Source: an uncultured Phycisphaerales bacterium (GTDB lineage Bacteria; Planctomycetota; Phycisphaerae; Phycisphaerales; SM1A02). From it: 18,252 nt of DNA. Below the pieces are notes generated by a model. The model worked only from the letters and a program-made list of their open reading frames with translations. It did no database searches and had not been told where the DNA came from. Below, in pieces: positions 1 through 6,603 of the stretch. The translations under genes and the position numbers were made by a program. The first letter of the stretch is position 1. Every line of letters starts with the position of its first letter. The stretch covers positions 1 through 18,252 of the forward strand of contig CAMPIL010000019.1 in NCBI GenBank assembly GCA_946886375.1, read 5' to 3'.

Positions 1-1653
1 ATCAAGGCGTCCGCCGTCACCGTTCATCACACCTTCCAAGGCGAGGAATACGAACTCAACTTCATCGACACGCCCGGCCACGTCGATTTCGCATACGAAG
101 TCAGCCGGGCCCTGACCGCGTGCGAAGGCGCGGTCCTCGTGGTCGATTCGACGCAGGGCGTGGAGGCGCAGACCGTCGCAAACGCGTATCTCGCCGTCGA
201 GAACAACCTTGAACTCATCCCGGTGGTGAACAAGATTGATCTGCCCGCCGCGCACCCCGAGCAGGTGGCGATGGAGATTGAAAGCGTGCTCGGCCTGCCC
301 GCGGAAGACTGTTTGTTCGTCTCTGCGAAGACAGGGCAGGGCATTCAACAGCTGCTGGATGCGATCTGCGGCAAACTTCCTCCGCCACGCCCATCGGAAG
401 CGCAAGAAACCCGTGCGCTCATCTTCGACAGCATTTACGATGACTATCGCGGCGTGATCGTGTACTTCCGCGTGTTCGATGGTGAACTGAACGTCGGCGA
501 CAAGATTCGCATGATGGGCACCGGCCGCACGTTTCAGATCACCGAACTCGGCCGGTACACGCCGCACCAGGAGAAACTCAAGAAGCTCAGCACATCGCAG
601 GTGGGGTACATGGTCGCCAACATCAAGACGCTAGGCGATGTGCGCGTTGGCGACACGATCACGCTGGATGCGCGGCCGGCCGCCAAGCCCCTGCCGGGCT
701 ACAAAGAGCCGCAGCAGATGGTGTTCTGCGATTTTTATCCCGCGACAAGTTCAGCCGACGCGAGCAAGAAGGGCGAGTTCGAGACGTTGCGCGAGGCGAT
801 CGAAAAACTGCACCTCAACGATGCCAGTTTCACGTACGAAACCGAACATTCCGAAGCGCTGGGTTTCGGTTTCCGCTGCGGCTTCCTGGGCCTCTTGCAC
901 ATGGATATCGTGCAGGAACGCCTGGAGCGCGAAGGCGGCGTCGAAGTCGTGCAGACCGCGCCCACGGTGAGTTACCAGATTGAACTCATCGGCGGCGAGA
1001 TCATCGAGATTCACAATCCCGCAGACCTGCCCGATCCCTCCACCATCAAGTCCATCCGCGAACCGATCGTGAAGGTGGAGATCATCTGCCCGACGGAGAA
1101 CATCGGCGATCTGATGCGCCTGTGCGAAACCCGCCGCGGCACCTTCAAGGGGCAGAAGTTCGTCAGCGAGGGACGACAGATTCTCGACTACGAACTTCCG
1201 CTGGCGGAAATCATTTACGACTTCTACGACAAATTGAAGTCCATCACGCGCGGCTATGGCACGATGGACTACGAGATCATCGGCTACCGGCCGGATCGGC
1301 TGGCGAAGGTGAACATCCTCGTCAACGGCCAGCCTGTCGAGGCGCTGAGCCTGATCTGCCACAAGGACAACGCCGAATACCGCAGCCGATTGATCCTGCA
1401 CAAACTGAAGCAGCAGATCGACCGTCACCAGTTCGAAATCCCGCTGCAGGCGGCGATCGGCGGGAAGGTCATCGCCCGCGAAACCATCAAGGCCGTGCGC
1501 AAGAACGTCACCGCCAAGTGCTACGGCGGCGACATCACGCGCAAGCGCAAACTGCTGGAGAAGCAGAAAGAAGGCAAGAAGCGCATGAAGAGCGTGGGCA
1601 ACGTGAACATTCCCCAGGAAGCGTTCATGGCCGTGCTGGACCAGAGTGAGTAA
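1..1653 (+). CDS. lepA: Elongation factor 4 (LepA), 5'-truncated by the window edge
   Basis: LepA/EF-4 is a ribosome-binding translational GTPase that acts on stalled or mistranslocated ribosomes. The frame is open from base 1 and gives 550 residues before the TAA. Visible are the G3 motif DTPGH (visible residues 23-27), G4 NKID (77-80) and the SAK G5 motif, then the EF-G-like domains. The LepA-specific C-terminal domain follows, with 'GGDITRKRKLLEKQKEGKK' and 'GNVNIPQEAFMAVL' at the very end. The family is about 600 residues, so roughly 50-60 N-terminal residues with the P-loop lie outside the window. The C-terminal domain separates it clearly from EF-G, BipA and TetM-type proteins. The gene after it has its own promoter, so lepA appears to end its transcription unit here. 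Confidence 0.97.
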   Translation: MKASAVTVHHTFQGEEYELNFIDTPGHVDFAYEVSRALTACEGAVLVVDSTQGVEAQTVANAYLAVENNLELIPVVNKIDLPAAHPEQVAMEIESVLGLPAEDCLFVSAKTGQGIQQLLDAICGKLPPPRPSEAQETRALIFDSIYDDYRGVIVYFRVFDGELNVGDKIRMMGTGRTFQITELGRYTPHQEKLKKLSTSQVGYMVANIKTLGDVRVGDTITLDARPAAKPLPGYKEPQQMVFCDFYPATSSADASKKGEFETLREAIEKLHLNDASFTYETEHSEALGFGFRCGFLGLLHMDIVQERLEREGGVEVVQTAPTVSYQIELIGGEIIEIHNPADLPDPSTIKSIREPIVKVEIICPTENIGDLMRLCETRRGTFKGQKFVSEGRQILDYELPLAEIIYDFYDKLKSITRGYGTMDYEIIGYRPDRLAKVNILVNGQPVEALSLICHKDNAEYRSRLILHKLKQQIDRHQFEIPLQAAIGGKVIARETIKAVRKNVTAKCYGGDITRKRKLLEKQKEGKKRMKSVGNVNIPQEAFMAVLDQSE

Positions 1654-1694
1654 CGCGGTCGCTCTCACTGTGAATCTCATTTGAACACCCCCTG

Positions 1695-1736
1695 AAGAGG
1701 CCGGCCGCTGCATGCGCGGCGACAAAACCGCCTCTT
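1695..1736 (+). terminator. Possible terminator hairpin after lepA
   Basis: AAGAGGC (1695-1701) pairs with GCCTCTT (1730-1736), and an inner GCCGC/GCGGC stem (1704-1708/1716-1720) adds a second helix. No U-tract follows, so this is a structured 3' end at best, not a classical intrinsic terminator. Confidence 0.35.
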
Positions 1737-1787
1737 GCGCGTTCTCAGGCCGAGTTTTCCCGAAAAATTGATTTTTTGAAAACCGGC

Positions 1788-1821
1788 TTGCCTCGGTGTC
1801 CGAATGTTAGTATATACTAAC
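1788..1821 (+). promoter_or_regulatory. Promoter overlapped by a 16-bp perfect palindrome (candidate operator)
   Basis: GTTAGTATATACTAAC (1806-1821) is a perfect 16-bp palindrome and very AT-rich for this genome. It contains a plausible -10 (TATATA, 1811-1816), placed 17 nt after TTGCCT (1788-1793). The start codon follows at 1838. A dimeric winged-helix repressor of the PadR or BlaI type would fit such a short symmetric site sitting on the -10, but no regulator gene is nearby, so the regulator is an inference. Confidence 0.6.
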
Positions 1822-1837
1822 TGAAGGCAGAGCTGCA

Positions 1838-2203
1838 ATGAACGAACTCTTCGGCTGGCTTTGGATTCATCTGGGCGTCGTGAGCGGCATGCTGCTGGGA
1901 CTGGGATTCCTGCGACCCGAGTTCCTGGGCGGCTACGACTCGTCGCGACGGCGACTCGTGCGCCTGGGGCATATCTCGTTCTTTGGCCTCGGAGCGCTCA
2001 ACATCCTGTTCGCACATGCATCGCCGGCGGTTCAGCCGGATTGTCACGCGATCGCGGCAATCGCATTCATCATCGCCGGCGTTTCCATGCCGTTGAGTTG
2101 CGCGATCGTGGCGTGGCGGCAGCATTTTTTCCCGTTGTTTTTCGTGCCCGTGTCCGCGTCTTTGCTCGCAACCGGCCTAACTGCCTGGGAGATGTTCACA
2201 TGA
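1838..2203 (+). CDS. Small integral membrane protein, four predicted helices, unknown function
   Basis: The product has 121 residues, mostly hydrophobic, with about four membrane segments (near residues 5-22, 45-63, 69-91 and 97-116) joined by short loops containing Arg and Asp. I do not recognise the family and see no catalytic motif. The start is supported by the palindromic promoter just upstream and by tight coupling downstream: its TGA (2201-2203) overlaps the ATG (2200-2202) of the radical SAM gene. The pair is therefore almost certainly co-expressed, and the protein may hold or serve the enzyme at the membrane, though that is a guess from context. There is only a purine-rich stretch (gaaggcag) as ribosome-binding site. 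Confidence 0.75.
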   Translation: MNELFGWLWIHLGVVSGMLLGLGFLRPEFLGGYDSSRRRLVRLGHISFFGLGALNILFAHASPAVQPDCHAIAAIAFIIAGVSMPLSCAIVAWRQHFFPLFFVPVSASLLATGLTAWEMFT

Positions 2204-3618
2204 CCAAGACCAAGCGAATTGGATTCATTGCCATGAGCGGCGTGCGTGCGAACAACCCAGAGGTCGCCAAAGCGGGCCTGACGTTTCCCGGCGTTCTGGA
2301 ACGCGGGAGGGTCATCGCATCACTGCCGAGTCTTTCGTTGCTCACGCTTGCTGGTTTGACGCCTGCATCGGAGTTCGATGTTGAGTACCACGAGGTCCGC
2401 CATCTCACCGAAGGCCTTCACCTTCCCCAACACTTCGACCTAGTCGCCATCTCCACGCTCTCAGCGCAGGCGTTTGATGCCTACAACATTGCACGCCGGT
2501 TTCGCGACTCGGGTGTGCCGGTGATCATGGGCGGGCTGCACGTGACCGCGTGCCCGGATGAGGCGCTGCAACATTGCACCTCGGTTGTCATCGGCGAAGG
2601 CGAGCCGTTGTGGCCCCGCGTGCTCGAGGATTTTTGCGCCAACCGCCTGCAGCCGCGCTATCAGGCAGGAGAAGAAGAGGAATTCGATTTTACCGACGCT
2701 CCCATGCCGCGTTTCGATTTGCTGGACATCCGCAAGTACAACCGCCTCACGGTGCAGACTTGCCGCGGCTGCCCGCACGACTGCGAGTTCTGCGCCAGTT
2801 CTATCATGCTCACCAAAAGGTACAAGCGCAAGCCGGTGGCGAAAATCATCGATGAGATTCGCGCGATCAAGAGCATCTGGCCCAAGCCGTTCATCGAGTT
2901 TGCAGATGACAACAGTTTCGTGCATCGCGGCCACGCCCGCGAACTTCTCGCCGCGATGCAGCATGAGTCCGTGCAGTGGTTCACCGAAGCGGACGTTTCA
3001 ATCGCGAACGATCCGGACTTGCTGACGCTGATGCGCCGCAGCGGCTGCCGTCAGGTTTTGATTGGACTGGAAAGCCCGCGATCGGGCGGGTTGGACGGCC
3101 TTGAACGCCGCGCAAACTGGAAACTGCAGCAGTTCGACAAGTACGAATGGGCCATCAACACGATCCAGGCGCATGGCATCACCGTCAACGCGTGCTTCAT
3201 TCTGGGTCTGGACGCCGATGGCGAAGACGTCTTCGACAATGTGCATGAGTTCGTGCAGCGCACGAATCCGTACGATGTGCAAATCACGGTGTTGACGCCG
3301 TTTCCCGGCACGCCGCTGTATGCGCGTTTGCTCAAGGCGGGCCGGATCATCAATCCGGGCGACTGGAACACGTGCACGCTGTTTGATGTGAACTTCATCC
3401 CCGCTCGCATGTCGCCAGAGCGATTGCAGTGGGGATTGATCGATCTCGCGGCAAGGCTTTACCACCCTGACGCGGTTCGAGCCCGCCGCGAAAATTTCTT
3501 CGCCCAACTGGATCGCCGGCGTATCCGATCAGCCATGCCTGCGCCGTGGCCGGAGCAGGCGCCTGGCACACCGGACCTGCCGGAGCAACGCGATCAGACT
3601 GGCGCATTTGCCGCGTGA
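2200..3618 (+). CDS. B12-binding-domain radical SAM enzyme
   Basis: The product has 472 residues. Residues about 40-150 look like the Rossmann-type cobalamin-binding domain of class B radical SAM enzymes ('PVIMGGLHVTACPDEAL', then 'VVIGEGE'). The canonical DxHxxG cobalamin-histidine motif was not found, as in the many relatives that bind B12 base-off without it or not at all. The radical SAM core follows, with the [4Fe-4S] motif C191-x3-C195-x2-C198 preceded by C188, an 'EFADDNSF' strand and 'LIGLES' further on. The start at 2200 was chosen because upstream in-frame codons lie inside the preceding gene and because the ATG overlaps that gene's stop codon. Architecture resembles BchE/HpnJ-like and methyltransferase-like enzymes. 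The substrate cannot be told from sequence alone. Confidence 0.9.
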   Translation: MTKTKRIGFIAMSGVRANNPEVAKAGLTFPGVLERGRVIASLPSLSLLTLAGLTPASEFDVEYHEVRHLTEGLHLPQHFDLVAISTLSAQAFDAYNIARRFRDSGVPVIMGGLHVTACPDEALQHCTSVVIGEGEPLWPRVLEDFCANRLQPRYQAGEEEEFDFTDAPMPRFDLLDIRKYNRLTVQTCRGCPHDCEFCASSIMLTKRYKRKPVAKIIDEIRAIKSIWPKPFIEFADDNSFVHRGHARELLAAMQHESVQWFTEADVSIANDPDLLTLMRRSGCRQVLIGLESPRSGGLDGLERRANWKLQQFDKYEWAINTIQAHGITVNACFILGLDADGEDVFDNVHEFVQRTNPYDVQITVLTPFPGTPLYARLLKAGRIINPGDWNTCTLFDVNFIPARMSPERLQWGLIDLAARLYHPDAVRARRENFFAQLDRRRIRSAMPAPWPEQAPGTPDLPEQRDQTGAFAA

Positions 3619-3634
3619 CTCTGCCACTCCGCAG

Positions 3635-3695
3635 CCCCGGCTTCGGGGTGTGCGCCAACTTTCGCTGTGTTCCGGCAGGGCCGCAGGAGCGGCCC
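3635..3695 (+). terminator. Two GC-rich hairpins between the radical SAM gene and the Skp-like gene
   Basis: CCCCG-gctt-CGGGG (3635-3648) is followed by GGGCCGC-agga-GCGGCCC (3678-3695), a perfect 7-bp stem with a 4-nt loop. Neither has a clean U-tract. They probably mark the 3' end of the radical SAM transcript. Confidence 0.45.
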
Positions 3696-3788
3696 GGCTG
3701 TAGGGAATCAACCTATGATGCGCGTGTCTGTATGAATGGAACCGCATTCCTTCGCGCCCCCGTCGGCGCATCCCGATCGAGAACACGC

Positions 3789-4529
3789 ATGAAACACACT
3801 GAACGAATCGTGATTTACGCCGCGCTCATTCTGCTGGGCGCGATGAACGCCGTTTTTCTGCTGAGTCATTCCGGCCGCGCGGCGTTCGCAGAAACCGCCT
3901 CGATGATTGCGGACGTGCTTGGTCCGGCCGACGGCGTGAAACTTGTTGAGGACGGCAAGGAGATCACCGTTCACAACCACAACGGCCGCGTCGCATGGGG
4001 CGATGGCGATTTCAGACAAACGTACACCATCGGCTTCGTGGACATCGGCCGGGCGCTGAATCCGCTGATGGAATCCAGCCAGTTCGTCGAAGAGCGCGAC
4101 GCCCTGCGCGCCGAATTCGACGCCAAGGAAAAGGAATTCCAGTCGCAACTCGAAGCGCTGGCTGAGCAATTGCGCGGCATGGACCGCGAAAGCCCCGAAG
4201 CGCAGCAGCGCATCGAGGAATACCGCAGGCTGTACACCGAGTACACCAAGTGGGGCCAGGAAGTCGCCATTCCCCGCCGCGACGAACTGGACGTCAAGCA
4301 CATGCAGAAGGCGTACAAGGAACTCACCAGCGCGGTGAACGTGGTGGCCGACAAACTCGGCGTGGACATCGTGCTGCGATTCATCCCCACCGACAATGAA
4401 TTCAAGGCTGTCAATGGCGACCAGGCCCTGTCGGAAGTGCGTCTTCGTTCTGCGGTGAAGTATCCTGAGAAACTGGACATCACCAGCGAAGTGCTTGAAG
4501 AACTTTCGCTGCAGGACAAGGATCGCTGA
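3789..4529 (+). CDS. Membrane-anchored Skp/OmpH-like protein
   Basis: The product has 246 residues. An N-terminal hydrophobic segment (about 8-26) acts as signal anchor or signal peptide, with no obvious cleavage site. After a divergent region comes 'IGFVDIGRALNPLMESSQFVEERDALRAEF' type sequence (from residue 81), matching the start of OmpH/Skp domains, then a charged heptad-like coiled coil (about 98-185), and a C-terminal strand 'GVDIVLRF'. Skp-family proteins are periplasmic chaperones for outer-membrane proteins. Classical Skp is about 160 residues, so this one carries an extra N-terminal segment (27-80). The ATG at 3789 was preferred because it places the hydrophobic segment at the N-terminus. 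An in-frame ATG at 3732 would add 19 residues and lies close to a TATGAT box (3714-3719). Confidence 0.7.
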   Translation: MKHTERIVIYAALILLGAMNAVFLLSHSGRAAFAETASMIADVLGPADGVKLVEDGKEITVHNHNGRVAWGDGDFRQTYTIGFVDIGRALNPLMESSQFVEERDALRAEFDAKEKEFQSQLEALAEQLRGMDRESPEAQQRIEEYRRLYTEYTKWGQEVAIPRRDELDVKHMQKAYKELTSAVNVVADKLGVDIVLRFIPTDNEFKAVNGDQALSEVRLRSAVKYPEKLDITSEVLEELSLQDKDR

Positions 4530-4550
4530 GCAGCCCGATTCAGATTTGTC

Positions 4551-4578
4551 TTGACCAGCCCGCGATTCAGGCTATTCT
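4551..4578 (+). promoter_or_regulatory. Sigma70-type promoter
   Basis: TTGACC (4551-4556), a 16-nt spacer and TATTCT (4573-4578) form one of the better promoters in the window. The predicted start is near 4585. It drives the short transcript that ends at the terminator at 4702-4731. Confidence 0.6.
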
Positions 4579-4610
4579 CAAAGGGTCATCTCGCAGGAGC
4601 GCGTGAACAT

Positions 4611-4667
4611 ATGACTGCCATTGCCGCCATCCATTCCGACCATCGTGACGGACAGTCGCAGGCATAG
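4611..4667 (+). CDS. 18-codon ORF with Shine-Dalgarno, possible leader peptide
   Basis: ATG at 4611 is preceded by AGGAG (4595-4599) at 11 nt, a little long but usable. The peptide would be MTAIAAIHSDHRDGQSQA, ending at TAG 4665-4667. It has no run of one amino acid of the kind used by classical biosynthetic attenuators, and no membrane segment. Listed because promoter, ribosome-binding site and terminator frame it. Confidence 0.3.
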   Translation: MTAIAAIHSDHRDGQSQA

Positions 4668-4701
4668 CGCGCAGATCGACATTCATTGATTTGCACTCAT
4701 G

Positions 4702-4731
4702 CAGGCCGCCGTCACGGGCGGCCTGTTTCGT
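4702..4731 (+). terminator. Rho-independent terminator
   Basis: CAGGCCGCC (4702-4710) and GGCGGCCTG (4717-4725) make a perfect 9-bp stem with a 6-nt loop, followed by TTTCGTT. It ends the transcript from the 4551-4578 promoter. Confidence 0.75.
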
Positions 4732-4741
4732 TGTGCTGCGC

Positions 4742-4819
4742 TGATTTGATTCAGCGTGCCGCGAACGCCGCACTGGTCTCGTTCCGTGCTGGCGGTTTGT
4801 CCTGATTCACATCAAATCA
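4742..4819 (+). repeat. Inverted repeat in the leader of the RIO kinase gene
   Basis: TGATTTGAT (4742-4750) is the exact reverse complement of ATCAAATCA (4811-4819), just upstream of the GGAG ribosome-binding site (4823-4826). The left arm also lies in a local hairpin, CGCTGA-tttgat-TCAGCG (4739-4756). The two foldings exclude each other. Whether this matters for expression is unknown. Confidence 0.35.
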
Positions 4820-4836
4820 ATTGGAGTCACGCAGTC

Positions 4837-5586
4837 ATGTCGTTCCATGATGATGCGCTTGAAGCGCTGAGCGGTTTTTTCGATGAAGGCTGGATTTCTG
4901 AAATTCTGTTCGAAGTAAAGAGCGGCAAGGAGGCGACGGTGTATTGCTGCCGTGCGGGCGCCCGCGCGAAGGATCACGCGCTTGTCGCGGCGAAGGTGTA
5001 CCGGCCGATCGAATCGCGCCGGTTCAAGAATGACGCCGTCTATCAAACCGGCCGCATGCACCTGGCCCGCAACGGACGGGTCAAGCGCGCCGCCGACGCC
5101 AAGTCGGCGTTCGGCCGCAAGGTTCAGTACGCCACCTGGCTGGACAACGAATGGCAGACCATGCATGTGCTGCACGAGTCCGGCGCGGATGTGCCGGCAC
5201 CGCTGGCGCGCGGAGAACGTGCCATTCTCATGACCTACGTCGGCAATGAAACAGGTCCCGCGCCCAAGTTGGCCGATGCGGAAGTCACGCGCGATGCCGC
5301 CGGATGTATCGCCGACCGCCTGTTGTGGAACATCGACCTGATGCTGCGGCTGGATTGCGTGCATGGCGATCTCTCGCCGTTCAACGTGCTGCACTGGCAG
5401 GATCGCGCGGTGATCATCGATTTTCCGCAGGCGATCGATCCGCGCCTGAATCCGGCGGCCAACAGTCTGCTCTCGCGGGATGTTGAAAATATCTGCCGCT
5501 GGGCCGCCAAGCATGGCGTGACTCGCGATGCGGGCGACTTCACGCGCCGACTGTGGTCACGATTCGTGATTGGAGAGATCGGATGA
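4837..5586 (+). CDS. RIO-family (RIO1-like) atypical serine/threonine kinase
   Basis: The product has 249 residues and is a compact RIO kinase. It shows the RIO-type P-loop 'SGKEATVY' (29-36), ATP-contacting Lys53 in 'AAKVY', the flexible loop region (60-90), catalytic Asp178 in 'VHGDLSPFNVL' with metal-binding Asn183, and the RIO-specific metal motif 'IIDFPQAID' with Asp195. In archaea and eukaryotes RIO proteins act in small-subunit ribosome maturation. The bacterial role and substrate are not established. ATG 4837 is preferred over the upstream in-frame GTG 4756 because GGAG (4823-4826) is 10 nt away and the RIO fold begins right after. It stands alone and converges on crcB, with 16 nt between their stops. 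Confidence 0.88.
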   Translation: MSFHDDALEALSGFFDEGWISEILFEVKSGKEATVYCCRAGARAKDHALVAAKVYRPIESRRFKNDAVYQTGRMHLARNGRVKRAADAKSAFGRKVQYATWLDNEWQTMHVLHESGADVPAPLARGERAILMTYVGNETGPAPKLADAEVTRDAAGCIADRLLWNIDLMLRLDCVHGDLSPFNVLHWQDRAVIIDFPQAIDPRLNPAANSLLSRDVENICRWAAKHGVTRDAGDFTRRLWSRFVIGEIG

Positions 5587-5602
5587 GCCGAATCGGCCGC
5601 GA

Positions 5603-5986
5603 TCACGTGCCGGCGAACCGTTCGACAAACCGGAATCCCAACCACACCGCGCCCAGGCACGCGGCGTTGGTGAGCAGGATGTTCAATCCGGCTCGCGCCA
5701 GGTGGCCTTGATTGGCCAGTTGAAAGGTTTCGAAACCGAAGGCGGAAAACGTCGTGAACCCGCCCAGTACGCCGACCAGAACGGCAACGCGCCATGCTTC
5801 ACGGGGCGCGTGGTCGGCAGACCACGCAGCAGTCAGTGCGCCGATCGCTGCGCATCCCAGAATATTGACGGTCATCGTGCCCAGTGGAAATGAAGATTCG
5901 GAGGTTCGCTGAATCAAACTAGAGAGCAGGTATCGCAGCAGCGATCCGATTCCGCCGCCGACTGCTATCAGCATCAACTTGTACAT
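5603..5986 (-). CDS. crcB: Fluoride ion channel/exporter CrcB (Fluc)
   Basis: The product has 127 residues and four membrane helices and acts as a dual-topology dimer exporting fluoride. Family signatures are all present: 'GGGIGSLLRY' (10-19), 'GTMTVNILGC' with pore Asn41, and 'GGFTTFSAF' (75-83) with the TTFS turn that binds the central sodium and the Phe track for fluoride. ATG 5986 has AGGAGG (5995-6000 on the plus strand) 8 nt upstream. A TTG two codons earlier would be too close to it. A fluoride riboswitch lies in its leader, which fixes the function well. A single copy is seen, so a homodimer is expected. Confidence 0.96.
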   Translation of the reverse strand: MYKLMLIAVGGGIGSLLRYLLSSLIQRTSESSFPLGTMTVNILGCAAIGALTAAWSADHAPREAWRVAVLVGVLGGFTTFSAFGFETFQLANQGHLARAGLNILLTNAACLGAVWLGFRFVERFAGT

Positions 5987-5994
5987 GCACAACT

Positions 5995-6037
5995 CCTCCT
6001 CAAGATTGCCCGGCGAGGGCGTGTTTGAATGTTGAGG
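5995..6037 (-). promoter_or_regulatory. Expression platform of the fluoride riboswitch
   Basis: Directly after the aptamer the minus strand has CCTCAA (6037-6032), complementary to TTGAGG (6003-5998), whose last three bases belong to the Shine-Dalgarno AGGAGG of crcB. A small GCCC/GGGC hairpin lies between. Pairing would hide the ribosome-binding site, and the first bases of CCTCAA adjoin the closing stem of the aptamer. This suggests translational control by fluoride. No U-tract terminator is seen. Confidence 0.55.
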
Positions 6038-6113
6038 CAGGAGTCATCAGGCCGTTGAGCTCGACCGGTTTGCCGCTCGCATCGGCGAGCGGGCGGGCAG
6101 ACTCCATTGCCGC
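6036..6113 (-). promoter_or_regulatory. Fluoride riboswitch (crcB motif)
   Basis: Read on the minus strand, 'GGCAATGGAGTCTGCC' (6111-6096) opens the aptamer and 'GGCCTGATGACTCCTGCC' (6053-6036) closes it. GGAGTC pairs with GACTCC (6105-6100/6045-6040). The opening GGC can pair with the GCC after GGAGTCU, as in the family pseudoknot. An 'AAAC' precedes GGUC (6066-6063), which pairs with GGCC (6053-6050), and the 'GAUG' junction is conserved. An additional hairpin GCTCGC-cgat-GCGAGC (6090-6075) is inserted, corresponding to the optional stem of the class. The match to the crcB motif was made from memory of its consensus, and the crcB gene directly downstream supports it. Confidence 0.88.
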
Positions 6114-6184
6114 AGGTGATCGTATCAAATCGGCGGCGTGGTGGGCCGAATTCGGCGGCGTCCGCACCCCCTGCGACGGCCGGC

Positions 6185-6207
6185 GCGAGACGATGAAATC
6201 GTCTCGC
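6185..6207 (-). terminator. Strong hairpin after the DUF3309 gene
   Basis: GCGAGACGAT-gaa-ATCGTCTCGC (6185-6207) is a perfect 10-bp stem with a 3-nt loop, 22 nt past the stop of the DUF3309 gene and before the crcB leader. No U-tract follows on the minus strand, but it separates the two minus-strand units. Confidence 0.55.
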
Positions 6208-6228
6208 CCAGCCGCCGGTGTACTTTTC

Positions 6229-6390
6229 CTACACGCGTCCCAGCAGAACCAGAATCAGCACGATGATCAGCACCGCGCCCAGCAACCCGCTGGGACCATA
6301 TCCCCAGTCGCGGCTGTAGGGCCAGCGGGGCACCGCGCCCAGGAGCAACAGGATAATCATGATCAACAGGATCAATCCAAGCAGGGACAT
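6229..6390 (-). CDS. DUF3309 small membrane protein
   Basis: The product has 53 residues: MSLLGLILLIMIILLLLG, then a short loop containing 'PRWPYSRDWGYGPSG', and a second hydrophobic helix ending in 'LLGRV'. Two helices joined by a Trp/Ser/Gly-rich 'W....WGYGPSG' loop are the hallmark of DUF3309, a family of about 50 residues with unknown function that is common in proteobacteria and some planctomycetes. GGAGG (6395-6399, minus) lies 4 nt before the ATG. It follows the entericidin-like gene by 43 nt and is likely co-transcribed with it. It is easily missed because of its size. Confidence 0.85.
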   Translation of the reverse strand: MSLLGLILLIMIILLLLGAVPRWPYSRDWGYGPSGLLGAVLIIVLILVLLGRV

Positions 6391-6433
6391 GAGACCTCCC
6401 TTCTCTCACACGCCGGCGTTGCGCACGCGCCGA

Positions 6434-6586
6434 TCAATCGGCGGCGTCTTCGATGGCCTCGCCGGCTTCCTGAACATCCTCGCCCACGCCTTCGGTGGTG
6501 TTGCACGCGGTGAGGTGACTCATCGCCCAGACCACCCCGACCACAACCGTCAGCCAACAGAAGAATTTCGGGTATGAACGTTCCAT
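6434..6586 (-). CDS. Entericidin-like small lipoprotein
   Basis: The product has 50 residues. Positive residues near the N-terminus, a hydrophobic stretch (about 8-22) and the lipobox 'LTAC' with Cys28 predict a lipoprotein of about 23 mature residues. The mature part 'CNTTEGVGEDVQEAGEAIED' matches the entericidin A/B pattern (CNT..G.G.D....G.AI). In enterobacteria these peptides are stationary-phase and osmotic-stress lipoproteins of antidote/toxin type. Here there is only one, so an antidote-toxin pair is not shown. AGGAG lies 7 nt before the ATG. Confidence 0.85.
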   Translation of the reverse strand: MERSYPKFFCWLTVVVGVVWAMSHLTACNTTEGVGEDVQEAGEAIEDAAD

Positions 6587-6603
6587 GGCAGTCTCCTAAA
6601 TGC

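Larger units (their letters stand above)
4585..4731 (+). ncRNA. Candidate small RNA or leader transcript
   Basis: A good promoter upstream and an intrinsic terminator at the end delimit about 145 nt with no long gene. GACTG (4613-4617) can pair with CAGTC (4653-4657), and TCCG (4635-4638) with CGGA (4649-4652). Inside lies an 18-codon ORF (4611-4667, listed separately). It could be an sRNA, an mRNA for a micropeptide, or an attenuator leader for the RIO kinase gene downstream. The sequence does not decide, and it matches no RNA family I can recall. Confidence 0.4.

Noticed and set aside
751..1725. Minus-strand ORF of 324 codons
   Set aside because: It is the mirror frame of lepA, typical of GC-rich coding DNA.
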